This document shows, one piece after another, positions 23,484 through 32,808 of a stretch of DNA of 64,000 bases (within the stretch, counting starts at the first letter, position 1; each line of letters begins with the position of its first letter). The position numbers were made by a program, and so were the translations under genes. The stretch lies in NCBI RefSeq assembly GCF_000585375.1, contig NZ_KK073874.1, forward strand, positions 1,178,001 through 1,242,000. The letters run 5' to 3'. Origin of the DNA: Cryptosporangium arvum DSM 44712. GTDB taxonomy: Bacteria; Actinomycetota; Actinomycetes; Mycobacteriales; Cryptosporangiaceae. The notes beneath the pieces were generated by a model. The model worked only from the letters and a program-made list of their open reading frames with translations. It was not told where the DNA came from and searched no databases.

Positions 23484-24634
23484 CCGCGGTCGACCCCGGC
23501 GGCCAGGACCAGGAGAAGTTCGAAGCGGGTGCCGGGGTCGTCCAGTGACTCGCCGAGCAGCTCGCGGAGGAGTTTGAGCCGATAGCTCACCGTCTGCGGA
23601 TGAACGAACAGCTCCGCCGCCACCTCGCTCCGGGCGCCCCAATGCCGCAGCCAACTCTGCAGCGTCGTCAACAGACGCTCGCGCTGCGGCGGCCGCAGCT
23701 GATCCAGCGGCGCCAGACGCTGGGCCCGGAGCACGGCCAGCGCCCCGGGCTCTCCCCGTAGCGCCAGCGTGGCCAGGTGATCCTCCACGAACGTCGGTTC
23801 CGGGCGCCGTTCGAGCAACTCGGCGGTGAGCTCGGTCAGATGCACGGCCTCGGGTACGCGTTCCCAAGCCAGCGAAGGCCCGACCACGGCGTGCCGTCCG
23901 GCCAGCGCGTCGGCGAGCGCGGCTCGTGAACCGGACCGCAGCAGGAGCAGCGCGTCGCGGTCCCGTTCCACGACGATCCCGGACGCGCCGAACCGGAAGC
24001 GGGCCTCGCGGGCCGAGTCCAGCGGCAGCAGCACCGGCACGATCGACGGCGACCCGGCCCAGCCGATCCGCGCGGCCGCGCCGTGCACCACGCTCTCGGC
24101 CGCCCCACCGCGCAGCAGCAGCTCGGCGAACTGCCGACGGAGCCGGTCACCTTCGCCGGCCTGCTCACGTAGCTGCCGCGAGTACCCCTCCGTGCTACCG
24201 GCCGACAACTCGTCCACGAACGCGGTGATCGCGTCCGAGAGGTCGATCAGCTCAGCCGCGCTCACCGGACGCAACCGCGCCAGCGCCTCCCCGCAGGCCC
24301 GCATCATCAGCCGCGCGGCGGTGCGGAACGCCGCGAGCAGCACGTCCGGTCCCCGTTCCTCGCGCGCTTCGGCGGCGCCCAGCCCTACGAACACCGCCCG
24401 CGTCTCCGGGGGAAGCGCGGGCGACCCGGTGCCGGCGAGGTCGAGGAAGCGTCCCAGCGCCACGGTGACCGCGGTCTTCACGTCGCGGGGGAACTTCGGA
24501 TCGGAGATACCGCGGAAAGCCGGCGACGCGGCGGTCACCGCGTCGGCGATCTCACGCACGGTCTCGTCGAACCGGGGCCGCAGCGCGGTCGCGAGGTCCG
24601 GCGGCAACCGTTGCCAGGGCGTATCTATCTCCAC
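23480..24634 (-). CDS. PucR-family transcriptional regulator
   Basis: A 384-aa regulator with the PucR C-terminal helix-turn-helix: LLTTLQSWLRHWGARSEVAAELFVHPQTVSYRLKLLRELLGESLDDP. The N-terminal ~280 residues form a helical GGDEF-like/ligand domain as in PucR/CdaR activators. It is divergent from the aldolase-aminotransferase and kinase genes, 92 bases away, and is the obvious candidate for their control. Confidence 0.88.
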   Translation of the reverse strand: MEIDTPWQRLPPDLATALRPRFDETVREIADAVTAASPAFRGISDPKFPRDVKTAVTVALGRFLDLAGTGSPALPPETRAVFVGLGAAEAREERGPDVLLAAFRTAARLMMRACGEALARLRPVSAAELIDLSDAITAFVDELSAGSTEGYSRQLREQAGEGDRLRRQFAELLLRGGAAESVVHGAAARIGWAGSPSIVPVLLPLDSAREARFRFGASGIVVERDRDALLLLRSGSRAALADALAGRHAVVGPSLAWERVPEAVHLTELTAELLERRPEPTFVEDHLATLALRGEPGALAVLRAQRLAPLDQLRPPQRERLLTTLQSWLRHWGARSEVAAELFVHPQTVSYRLKLLRELLGESLDDPGTRFELLLVLAAGVDRG

Positions 24635-24726
24635 GTGCTAAATCGTGCCCGAAATTCTACTGATCAGGGAACGGAGATTTCGCTCCCCGCTACCGCCAGG
24701 ATGAGGACACGACTCCGGGAGGCCCG

Positions 24727-27141
24727 ATGAAGCACCTGCGCTCGCGTCAGCACGTCGTCGACATGTGCCGCACCCTTCTGGAACGGGGTTACCTCAAGGC
24801 CACCGAGGGCAACGTCTCGGTGCGGGTGCCGAGCCACGACTGTTACGCGGTCACGCCGAGTAACTACGACTACGACAAGATGCGCCCCGAGGACATCTGC
24901 CTTGTCGGTTTCGACGGCAAACCGCTTCCGGACGACGACGCGTCGGGGCTGGCACCGTCGATCGAGTGCGGCATGCACGCGAACATCTACCGCGAGCGGC
25001 CGGACGTGAACGCGATCGTGCACACGCACCAGCCGTACGCGTCGGCGCTGGCGTTCCTGCGCAAGGAGATCCCGGCGCTCACCGACGAGCAGGTGCGGTT
25101 CCTCGGGCGCAAAGTCGCGATCATCCCGTACGCGCCGTCGGGGACGTCGTTCCTCGCGAAGAAGGTGCAGAAGCGTGTCACGAGCGGTGACAACGCGTTC
25201 ATCATCGCGAACCACGGGATCATCGCGGTCGGTACCGATCCCGACCGTGCGGTGTTCAACATGGCGCTGCTGGAGAAGGTGTCGCTGGCTTATCTGCTCG
25301 CGTTGACCACGGAGTCGGGCAAGATCTACACGATTCCGGACGCGATCCGGGAGGTCGCGTTCACCAAGCTGCGCAAGGACGAGAAGAAGATCGCCGCGCA
25401 GATCACGGCGGCGGTGCGCCCCATCCGTGTCCCCGAGGGCGAAGACCTGCCCAGCGCGGGCACCCCCGATCTCGCCGGCTCGGCCGCGCTCCAGCACCCG
25501 GGCGCAGCCGAGCCGGCGACCGACCCGGCCGCGCTCCAGCACCCGGGTGCGGCGGAGCCGTCGACCACCCCGGCCGGGACCGGACCACTCAGCGCGATCG
25601 CCGACCTGGCCTCGGCCGGCGGCGACGACCCGGTCGGGGCCCCGTCCGAGCCCACCCCGGCACCCGCCCCGGAACCCACCGAACCGACGCCCGACCACGG
25701 CTACGCGATCAGCACCTACCCGGACGTCCCCGACACGATGCGCCGCCTCAAGGCCCTCGTCGCCCAGCCGGTCCGGGGCCTCCGCCACGACGCGATGCTC
25801 GACGTCCTCAACTACTTCGAAACCAAGTGCACGGCCAGCAAGGAGATCACCGACCGCGCCAAGACGCGCATTCCCGGTGGCGTCCAGCACAACCTGGCCT
25901 TCAACTACCCGTTCCCGCTCGCGATCGAGAAGGCCGAAGGCGCCTACCTCACCGACCGCGACGGCAACACCTACATCGACTTCCTCCAGGCCGGCGGCCC
26001 GACCCTCCTCGGTAGCAACTACGCACCGGTGAACGAGAAGGTCGCCGACGTGATCAAGGCGTCCGGCCCCGTCACCGGCCTCTTCCACGAGTACGAACTC
26101 AAGCTCGCCGAGATCATCCACACCTACATGCCGCACATCGAGATGTACCGCTCGCTCGGTTCCGGCACCGAGGCGGTGATGGCGGCGGTCCGCGGCGCTC
26201 GTGCGTTCACCGGCAAGAACGTCGTGATCAAGGTCGGCGGCGCGTACCACGGCTGGTCGGACACGATGGTCTACGGGCTGCGCGTGCCCGGCACGTACCG
26301 GATGAACGCGAAGGGCATCCCGTTCGGGGCCACCGGCGCCACCCGCGAGGCGTTCCCGCACGACCTCGGCCTGCTCAAGCGCAAGCTCATCGAGAACCGC
26401 GTCCGGGGTGGCACGGCCGCGGTGATCGTGGAGCCCGTCGGCCCCGAATCGGGTACGCGGCCGGTGCCCGAGGACTACAACGCCAAGGTCCGCGAGCTCT
26501 GCGACGAGTTCGGCGCGCTGCTGATCTTCGACGAGGTCGTCACCGGTTTCCGGCTGGGGATGGGCGGAGCGTCCGGGTACTTCGGCGTCACGCCCGACCT
26601 GACCGTGCTGGGCAAGGCCGTCTCCGGCGGTTACCCGATGGCCGGCGGCGTCGGCGGACGGGCCGACGTGATGGCGGTGTTCGGCTCCGGTCTGGACGGC
26701 AAGAACGGCTCGCACGTGCAGGTGGGCGGCACCCTGAGCGCGAACCCGCTCTCCTGCGCGGCCGGGTACTTCGCGATCGAGGAGATGGCGCGCACGAACG
26801 CACCGGTGAAGGCCGGGCGCGCCGGCGACCGCCTCACCCGCGGGCTGCAGCGCCTCATCGGCGATTTCGGCCTGCCGTACGTCGCCTACAACCAGGGCTC
26901 GATCGTTCACCTGGAAGTCAGCGGCGTGATGCTGCTCGACATGCGTCACCCGATGAAGCTTCTGAAGGAGAACAAGCCGCGTAAGCGGCTCATGGAGCAG
27001 ATGAGCGCGGCCTATGCTGCGCACGGCATCATCACGCTCGCCGGGTCGCGCATGTACACGTCGATGGCCGATACCGACGAGGTGATCGACGACGCCCTGG
27101 GTCGGTTCGAGCAGGTGTTTTCCCTGGTGGAGGGCGTGTGA
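24727..27141 (+). CDS. Class II aldolase - class III aminotransferase fusion
   Basis: An 804-aa two-domain enzyme. Residues 1-235: class II aldolase/adducin fold with the catalytic Glu in SIEC, zinc ligands in IVHTHQPY and a third His in ANHGIIAVG. Residues ~235-325: Pro/Ala linker with a duplicated ALQHPGAAEP motif. Residues ~340-804: class III PLP aminotransferase like glutamate-1-semialdehyde aminomutase (GSGTEAVMAAVRGARAFTG, AYHGWSD, LLIFDEVVTGFR, and the PLP Lys in LGKAVSGGYP). Both sites look intact. The kinase gene starts 4 bases inside its end. Suggested role: catabolism of an amino- or phospho-sugar-like compound in which transamination and C-C cleavage are consecutive; substrate unknown. 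Confidence 0.85.
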   Translation: MKHLRSRQHVVDMCRTLLERGYLKATEGNVSVRVPSHDCYAVTPSNYDYDKMRPEDICLVGFDGKPLPDDDASGLAPSIECGMHANIYRERPDVNAIVHTHQPYASALAFLRKEIPALTDEQVRFLGRKVAIIPYAPSGTSFLAKKVQKRVTSGDNAFIIANHGIIAVGTDPDRAVFNMALLEKVSLAYLLALTTESGKIYTIPDAIREVAFTKLRKDEKKIAAQITAAVRPIRVPEGEDLPSAGTPDLAGSAALQHPGAAEPATDPAALQHPGAAEPSTTPAGTGPLSAIADLASAGGDDPVGAPSEPTPAPAPEPTEPTPDHGYAISTYPDVPDTMRRLKALVAQPVRGLRHDAMLDVLNYFETKCTASKEITDRAKTRIPGGVQHNLAFNYPFPLAIEKAEGAYLTDRDGNTYIDFLQAGGPTLLGSNYAPVNEKVADVIKASGPVTGLFHEYELKLAEIIHTYMPHIEMYRSLGSGTEAVMAAVRGARAFTGKNVVIKVGGAYHGWSDTMVYGLRVPGTYRMNAKGIPFGATGATREAFPHDLGLLKRKLIENRVRGGTAAVIVEPVGPESGTRPVPEDYNAKVRELCDEFGALLIFDEVVTGFRLGMGGASGYFGVTPDLTVLGKAVSGGYPMAGGVGGRADVMAVFGSGLDGKNGSHVQVGGTLSANPLSCAAGYFAIEEMARTNAPVKAGRAGDRLTRGLQRLIGDFGLPYVAYNQGSIVHLEVSGVMLLDMRHPMKLLKENKPRKRLMEQMSAAYAAHGIITLAGSRMYTSMADTDEVIDDALGRFEQVFSLVEGV

Positions 27142-28724
27142 CGGTAGAACCGCAGGTGCTGGCGATCGATCTCGGCACCTCGGGCATGAAGGCCGCGCTG
27201 GTCGCGGCCGACGGCACCGTGACCGGGTGGGCCGAGCGCGAGGTCAAGCTCCACGTGCTGCCGGGCGGCGGTGCCGAGCAGGATCCGCGGGACTGGTGGG
27301 ACGCGCTGGCCGAGGTCGTCGCCGACCTCGGCCGCGCCCACCCGGACCACCTCCGCGCGATCACGACGATCTGCTCCTCCACCCAGGGCGAGGGCACGAT
27401 CCCGGTCGACGCGGCCGGCGAGGCGCTGACCCGGTGCATCACCTGGCTCGACATGCGCGGTGCGCGGAATCTCAAGGAGCACTTCAAGGGCTTCCCGGCT
27501 AAGGACGGCGTCGCGGTGCGCCGGATCCCGCGCTGGCTGCGGCTCACCGGAGGCATGCCGTCGACGACCGGCAAGGATCCCGCCGCGCACATGCTCTACG
27601 TCCGCGACGAGTTGCCCGAGGTCTACGAGCGCACGGCGTCGTTCCTCAACGTCCTGGACTGGATCAACCTCAAGCTGACCGGACGCACGGTCGCGACCGT
27701 CGACTCGATCCTCACGTCCTGGGTCACCGACAACCGGAAGCCCGACGACATCCACTACGACGCCGGGCTGGTCGCCGCGTCCGGTATCGACCGGGACAAG
27801 TTCCCGCCGATCGTCGCCTGCACCGAGGTGATCGGCGAAATCAGCCGCGAAGCCGCTGCCCACCTGGGGCTGCCGCTCGCCACGCAGGTCGTGGCGGGTG
27901 CGATCGACAACACGGCCGCCGCGGTCGGGGCGGGCACGGTCGCCGACAACCAGCCGCATCTCTACATCGGAACGTCGTCGTGGATCGCCGCGCACGTCCG
28001 TCGCAAGAAGACCGACGTGTTCGCGCAGATCGCGTCGGTGCCGTGCGCGGTGCCCGACCGGTATCTGATGACCGCGTTGCAGGCCACCGCCGGGGCGAAC
28101 CTCACCTGGCTGCGCGACAAGATCGTCGAGTATGACGACCCGCTGGTCGGGGCCGGGCACGTCAGCCGCGACGAGGGTTCGATCTTCGACGCGTTCGACC
28201 GCATCCTGCCGACCGTGCCCGCGGGCGCGAACGGCGTCGTCTACACGCCGTGGCTCTACGGCGAACGCGCGCCGGTCGATGACCCGAAACTCCGGGCTGG
28301 TTTCTTCAACATCTCGCTCGACACGAACCGTTCGGACCTGCTGCGTGCGGTCTTCGAGGGGGTCGCGTTCAACACCCGCTGGCTGAGTGCCGCGGTGAAC
28401 CGTTTCCTCGGCGCTCCGGTGTCGTCGCTGGTGATCACCGGGGGAGGGGCCCGCTCGGACGCCTGGTGCCAGATCTTCGCCGACGTGCTCGGCGTCGAGA
28501 TCCGCCGCGACGCGCGCCCGGTCGCGGTCAACGCCCGCGGCGCGGGCTGGATCGGCGCGGTCGGCGCCGGGCTGGTCACGTTCCCCGAGATCAGTGGCTT
28601 GGCCAAGAACGACCACTGCTTCGCTCCCGACGACACCAAGCGCGCCCTCTACGACGACCTGTTCGCCTCGTACCGCACCCTCCACAAACAACTGGCCCCG
28701 GTCTACCGCCGCCTCAACGCCTGA
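27138..28724 (+). CDS. FGGY-family carbohydrate kinase
   Basis: A 528-aa sugar kinase related to xylulokinase/autoinducer-2 kinase. N-terminal phosphate-binding motif AIDLGTSGMKAALV, TWLDMRG substrate loop, VAGAIDNTAAAVGAG, and the C-terminal FGGY signature region VITGGGARSDAWCQIFADVLGVEI. The GTG overlaps the stop of the aldolase-aminotransferase gene (GTGA). It would phosphorylate the substrate so that the aldolase half can cleave it; the actual sugar is not evident. Confidence 0.9.
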   Translation: MTVEPQVLAIDLGTSGMKAALVAADGTVTGWAEREVKLHVLPGGGAEQDPRDWWDALAEVVADLGRAHPDHLRAITTICSSTQGEGTIPVDAAGEALTRCITWLDMRGARNLKEHFKGFPAKDGVAVRRIPRWLRLTGGMPSTTGKDPAAHMLYVRDELPEVYERTASFLNVLDWINLKLTGRTVATVDSILTSWVTDNRKPDDIHYDAGLVAASGIDRDKFPPIVACTEVIGEISREAAAHLGLPLATQVVAGAIDNTAAAVGAGTVADNQPHLYIGTSSWIAAHVRRKKTDVFAQIASVPCAVPDRYLMTALQATAGANLTWLRDKIVEYDDPLVGAGHVSRDEGSIFDAFDRILPTVPAGANGVVYTPWLYGERAPVDDPKLRAGFFNISLDTNRSDLLRAVFEGVAFNTRWLSAAVNRFLGAPVSSLVITGGGARSDAWCQIFADVLGVEIRRDARPVAVNARGAGWIGAVGAGLVTFPEISGLAKNDHCFAPDDTKRALYDDLFASYRTLHKQLAPVYRRLNA

Positions 28725-28741
28725 CCGGCGGTACGGAGTGG

Positions 28742-30346
28742 ATGGTCGAGCCCTACGATCGTCCGGTGGCGAGGAAGATCGAGCTTCGGCCGACCCGGGA
28801 TCCGGGTGAGAAGTCGGTTGATCTGATCACCCAGGTCGAATACGTGTCGACAATCGTGCTGGACGCGATCGGGGAGAACCAGAAAGCGGCGGTGTCGAAC
28901 ACCCTGATCGGCACGATGCGTGAGCTCCGCGGGAGGAGCAAGCGGTTCGTGGACCGCGACTACGCTGTCTGGTACGGCGAAGTCGAAAATCATGGGGAAA
29001 AATTCGCCTGTATCGGCCTGCCCGAGCGATTCGACGCCGATCTCCACATCTACTATCAGCGGGCGCTACGACGAGCCGGGTGGAACATCCGCGCCATCCA
29101 CCGTTACCTGGTCTCGGACATGGACGCCGAGCCCATCCTGCGATGGGACCGCGGTCGGATCATCGCCTACAAGCTCGGGCTCGACGAGGCCACCGGCGAA
29201 TTCGGACCGGACGTCGAAGAGCGGAGCTGTGAAATCCGCTCTCGTCCGACCCGCTCGAACGTGCGAACACCGCCCGCTCCGGCGACGTTCCGCGCTTCGG
29301 AAGTCCACTCTTTCGAGAGCTGGGACCAGCTTCGCCGCGAGATCGTGGCTTACGTCGGGCATTTGACGGCGCCGTCGTCCTACGCCGGATTGCGGAGGTT
29401 CGTGACCGAGCACTGCGGTATCGGTGTCGTCGAAGTCAAGAACGCCGGGATCGATTCTTTCGCCTACGGTCTGACCCAGGCCGGCTGGATCGACGACGAC
29501 GGCTGTGGAGTTCGGGTCCTGATTCAGTCCGCGCTGACGACCGCTCACAAGCACGCGGTTCTTGCGCACGAGCTGGCGCATTACGTCTTGCACTTCCCGA
29601 TCTTGTACCTTCGCCAGTTGATCGAGCAGGCGAGTTGGAGTGACGCCCGGTTCGAGTCGGCGTACACCGAGGCATATTCCGAAGCCTTCCCGAATCCGCC
29701 GGACATCGAGGCCGATGCGAGCTACTTTGCGTCGTACCTCCTCGTTCCCCGTTGGGTGAACGAGGAGTTCGCGTCACTCGTCTGGGAAGAGAATCGGTCG
29801 CCGACCGCGTACGAGCTCGCGTGGCGGTTCCTGCAGCCGTTGTTGGCCGCCGACGACGGTCAACCGGGGTGGCAGAGTCTCGAGCGAGTGCGTGGTGAGT
29901 CCGCCGGGGAGAAGTCGGTGTGGTCCGACCTCAACGCACAAGGGCTCGACGATCTGTACGCGACGATGGTGGCCGCGCTCGCCGGGCGGGAGAGCGCCCA
30001 CTCGGAGCAGGTCCGGGACTCGGTCGTCACGGGGATGCAACGCCTCGAGTCGCTGCTGCAAGACCGGCTCGACGGGTCCACGATGGGCGCGGTCCGCAAG
30101 CGTTCGGACGGCACGGCGGCGATCGAAGGTACGGAGATCAGTCCCGCGCGTCGTGTCTATCCGCCGCTGGCGGCCGACGGTCGGGCCGACCGCCGCTTTC
30201 CGATAGTCCCGGTGAAACTCACGGCGGCCGGCGAGGACGACGAGTGGGCGTCACCGCTGGCCGCGGGGGTCGCCTCGGTCCACGCGTGGCGCCGTGAATA
30301 CGAAGACATATCAGTGGTCGCCTACCCCTATCAGGCCGAGCGGTGA
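28742..30346 (+). CDS. ImmA/IrrE-type zinc metallopeptidase with novel N-terminal domain
   Basis: A 534-aa protein. The middle (about residues 190-370) is an ImmA/IrrE (DUF955) peptidase with the HExxH site in AVLAHELAHYVLHF; such enzymes cleave phage-type repressors or stress regulators. Residues 1-160 form a domain I do not recognise, and the last ~150 residues are also unassigned. ATG 28742 is chosen because the upstream open frame lies inside the kinase gene. Composition is less GC-rich than neighbours in places (28980-29060). It forms a two-gene unit with the next gene, 9 bases downstream. Acquired origin is inferred. Confidence 0.82.
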   Translation: MVEPYDRPVARKIELRPTRDPGEKSVDLITQVEYVSTIVLDAIGENQKAAVSNTLIGTMRELRGRSKRFVDRDYAVWYGEVENHGEKFACIGLPERFDADLHIYYQRALRRAGWNIRAIHRYLVSDMDAEPILRWDRGRIIAYKLGLDEATGEFGPDVEERSCEIRSRPTRSNVRTPPAPATFRASEVHSFESWDQLRREIVAYVGHLTAPSSYAGLRRFVTEHCGIGVVEVKNAGIDSFAYGLTQAGWIDDDGCGVRVLIQSALTTAHKHAVLAHELAHYVLHFPILYLRQLIEQASWSDARFESAYTEAYSEAFPNPPDIEADASYFASYLLVPRWVNEEFASLVWEENRSPTAYELAWRFLQPLLAADDGQPGWQSLERVRGESAGEKSVWSDLNAQGLDDLYATMVAALAGRESAHSEQVRDSVVTGMQRLESLLQDRLDGSTMGAVRKRSDGTAAIEGTEISPARRVYPPLAADGRADRRFPIVPVKLTAAGEDDEWASPLAAGVASVHAWRREYEDISVVAYPYQAER

Positions 30347-30355
30347 GGACAGAGT

Positions 30356-30973
30356 GTGTCGACCGTAGTCATTACGCGTGATCGGTACCTGGAGCCCTTG
30401 GGTCTCGGCGCCGTTGCGCCGCATCTCCATGGATCGGTTGCGCGAGGTGCCGCCTATGCGCTGCTCATCGGTTATCTGCGCGAGCAAGGTCGAGTGGAGG
30501 AAGTTCCTCTCCAGCACGACTCGTCAGGTCTCGCGTTGCCGTTCAAGGTCCCGCGGACGCCGCTGACCATCCGTACGACCGGTCTGTCGGCTGATGAACT
30601 GAGCGCGGTGACGGTCGCGCTGGTTCTCCTGACGCAGGATCCTCCGGGCCCCGACGAGCTCACCGGTGCGATTGCCGGCCTGCTCCTGATCGTCCGGCGA
30701 TTCCGACGGCTGAAGGCCGCAAACGGTGAGGTGTCGGTGGTGGATGCCATCGTGCGGACGAGGCCTCGCTCCACGGTGGATGCCGTGACGCTCTTCCTGT
30801 ACGGGAAGGCGTGCCGAAATCCCAATGCCGCCTGTCGGTTCCTGGCGGAGGACGGCACGACGTGTGGCATCACCCGCGACCAAGCGCAAGGCACGGTCGA
30901 CTTCTTGATCTCCGAGGCGGTGCTGAAACCGACCGGCGGCGTGCCTCCGATCGAATATGCGGTGGTCCGTTAG
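30356..30973 (+). CDS. Hypothetical partner of the ImmA/IrrE-type gene, 205 aa
   Basis: A mostly helical soluble protein of no recognised family. A charged middle (LLLIVRRFRRLKAANGEVSVVDAIVRTRPR) is followed by CRNPNAACRFLAEDGTTCGITRDQAQGTVDFLISEAVLKPTGG, with three Cys that might bind metal and a helix-turn-helix-like arrangement. Starts at GTG 9 bases after the peptidase stop, so co-expressed. It could be a substrate or regulator controlled by the peptidase, but nothing in the sequence proves it. Confidence 0.7.
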   Translation: MSTVVITRDRYLEPLGLGAVAPHLHGSVARGAAYALLIGYLREQGRVEEVPLQHDSSGLALPFKVPRTPLTIRTTGLSADELSAVTVALVLLTQDPPGPDELTGAIAGLLLIVRRFRRLKAANGEVSVVDAIVRTRPRSTVDAVTLFLYGKACRNPNAACRFLAEDGTTCGITRDQAQGTVDFLISEAVLKPTGGVPPIEYAVVR

Positions 30974-32046
30974 CTGCGGCGGGTGAGGGTGCCGAGGCGG
31001 CCGATGGTGTTGCGGACGGCGATGCCGAGGGACGTCTTCGGCACCAGCAGGCCCGCGGCCAGGGCGATGCGTCGTTGCTTGGGGGTCGTGAGTTTGCGGT
31101 GTTCGGCCTCGTAGGCGGCGAACCCGCCGCCGTTCGCGAGGGCGGACGCCAGCGTGTGGGCGCCGGCCATGGCCAGGCTCGAGCCGTCGCCGAGCAGGGA
31201 GACGCAGGACGCGGCGTCGCCGACGAGCGCGACCCGGGGCGTCGACCAGCGTGGCAACCGGACCGCGCTCACCGCGTCGAAGTAGAGGTCGGTGGTGTTC
31301 CGGACGGCATCGAGCAGCTCCGGAACCCGCCACCCGTCGTCGCGGTACATCGTCGTGACGATCGTCTTCTGACGCTCGGGGTCGCGGTATTCGGACGCGG
31401 GTAGCGCCGGGCCGCGGAAGATGAACGCGGCGCCGGCCTCGCCGCGGGCCGGGTGCAGGGCGACGAGGCGGCGCGGCCGGTTGTAGATCATCACGTCGTG
31501 CGGGTCGGCCGGGGCGCCACCGAGCGTCACGGTCGCGATGTAGAGCCCCGCGTGGTGCACGAACCGCTCCTCCGGCCCGAAGGCCAGCCGGCGGACGGTC
31601 GAGTGCAGTCCGTCGGCGCCGATCACGTAGTCGAACCGGCGGGGCGTACCGCGGGCGAACGAGACGTCGACCCCGGTGCGGTCCTCGTGCAGCGCGGTGA
31701 TCGTGTCGTCGAACACGAACTCGGCGTCGTCGCGGGACGCGCGGTACAGCACGGCCGCGAGGTCGGTGCGGGCGAGCTCGATCTCGTCGCCGCGCGCCAT
31801 CGGCAGGCGGATGTCCGTGCCCACGACACGCATCCCGGTGGCGAGCGTGGCGTGCTCGCGCAGCTCTTCCATCAGGCCCATCGCTCGGGCGACGGGCAGC
31901 GCCGGGCCGCGTACGTCGACCGGGTTTCCGCTGGACCGTAACCCGGCCGCGACCTCAACGACCGTGGGGCGGAAGCCGGAGCGGGCCAGCCAGTACGCGA
32001 GTGTCGGGCCGGCCACGCCGGCGCCGGAGATCAGTACCGAAGTCAT
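30970..32046 (-). CDS. FAD-dependent monooxygenase (PHBH-like)
   Basis: A 358-aa flavoprotein hydroxylase. N-terminal dinucleotide fold SVLISGAGVAGPTLAYWLARSGFRPTVVE, the DG motif in VIGADGLHSTVRR, and the second FAD motif VALVGDAASCVSLLGDGSSLAM. Start ATG at 32046; it is divergent from a tetR gene with a palindromic operator between, so probably repressed by it and induced by its substrate or a toxic aromatic. Many relatives modify tetracyclines or other phenolics. Confidence 0.9.
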   Translation of the reverse strand: MTSVLISGAGVAGPTLAYWLARSGFRPTVVEVAAGLRSSGNPVDVRGPALPVARAMGLMEELREHATLATGMRVVGTDIRLPMARGDEIELARTDLAAVLYRASRDDAEFVFDDTITALHEDRTGVDVSFARGTPRRFDYVIGADGLHSTVRRLAFGPEERFVHHAGLYIATVTLGGAPADPHDVMIYNRPRRLVALHPARGEAGAAFIFRGPALPASEYRDPERQKTIVTTMYRDDGWRVPELLDAVRNTTDLYFDAVSAVRLPRWSTPRVALVGDAASCVSLLGDGSSLAMAGAHTLASALANGGGFAAYEAEHRKLTTPKQRRIALAAGLLVPKTSLGIAVRNTIGRLGTLTRRS

Positions 32047-32062
32047 GCCGGAACCATAACCG

Positions 32063-32088
32063 CACTCAGTGCAAATTTGCAATGAGTG
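32063..32088. promoter_or_regulatory. Palindromic operator between monooxygenase and tetR
   Basis: CACTCAGTGCAAA followed by TTTGCAATGAGTG: a 26-bp palindrome with one mismatched pair, 16 bases from the monooxygenase ATG and 32 from the tetR ATG. Typical site for autoregulated TetR control of a divergent gene. Confidence 0.8.
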
Positions 32089-32120
32089 CCGACTTGCGTC
32101 GAGTGCCGTATGGTCCGGGC

Positions 32121-32729
32121 ATGTCACTGCGCGATCGCAAACGGGCCCGGACGCGTCAGGCGCTGGTGGAGGCCGCCGCCGATCTGTTCGAGCGGCACGG
32201 CTACGAGCGGACGACGATCGCCGACATCGCGGCGGCGGCCGAGATCGGCACGCGCACGTTCTTCAGCTACTTCCCGACCAAAGAGGACCTGCTCTTCCCC
32301 GAGACCGAGGCCCGGCTACGCGCCGCGAAGGAGGCGATCGACGGCCGCAAGCCGGCCGACGGTCCGGTGGAGGTGCTGCTCACGGCGTTGCGGATCGTCG
32401 GGGAGGACAGCGACGACCTGAGCAGTCGGTACGCGGCGCTGCGGCTGTTCCTGGTCCGGACGGTGCCCGCGGTGCGCGGGCGTGGCCTGCAGATCCAGTC
32501 CGAAGTGACGCGTGAGATCGCCCGGAGCCTCGCGACGGCGTTCCCCGGCGAGCTGGACGAGGTGACGGCGGCCGCGATGGTGGGGGCGTTCACCGGCGCG
32601 GTGACGGCCGCGTTGCAGGTGCTGCTCGAGGATCTGGACGACCTGCCCGAGCCGGCCGTGGTGCAGGCGGCGGTGGAGCGCGCCACCGCGGTCGCCCTGG
32701 GTACGTGGACTAGTCCCGATTCTCACTGA
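32121..32729 (+). CDS. TetR-family transcriptional repressor
   Basis: A 202-aa repressor: helix-turn-helix RTRQALVEAAADLFERHGYERTTIADIAAAAEIGTRTFFSYFPTKEDLL, then a helical ligand domain. ATG 32121 begins the conserved region (MSLRDRKRARTRQ). The shared palindrome suggests control of itself and the flavin monooxygenase. Confidence 0.92.
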   Translation: MSLRDRKRARTRQALVEAAADLFERHGYERTTIADIAAAAEIGTRTFFSYFPTKEDLLFPETEARLRAAKEAIDGRKPADGPVEVLLTALRIVGEDSDDLSSRYAALRLFLVRTVPAVRGRGLQIQSEVTREIARSLATAFPGELDEVTAAAMVGAFTGAVTAALQVLLEDLDDLPEPAVVQAAVERATAVALGTWTSPDSH

Positions 32730-32808
32730 GTGATGAGGATTGATCGCGTTTCGCAATAGTTAAGGCCATCATCGGACGGGCACTGCTGCTCCTCGGAGAG
32801 GTGGCCCC

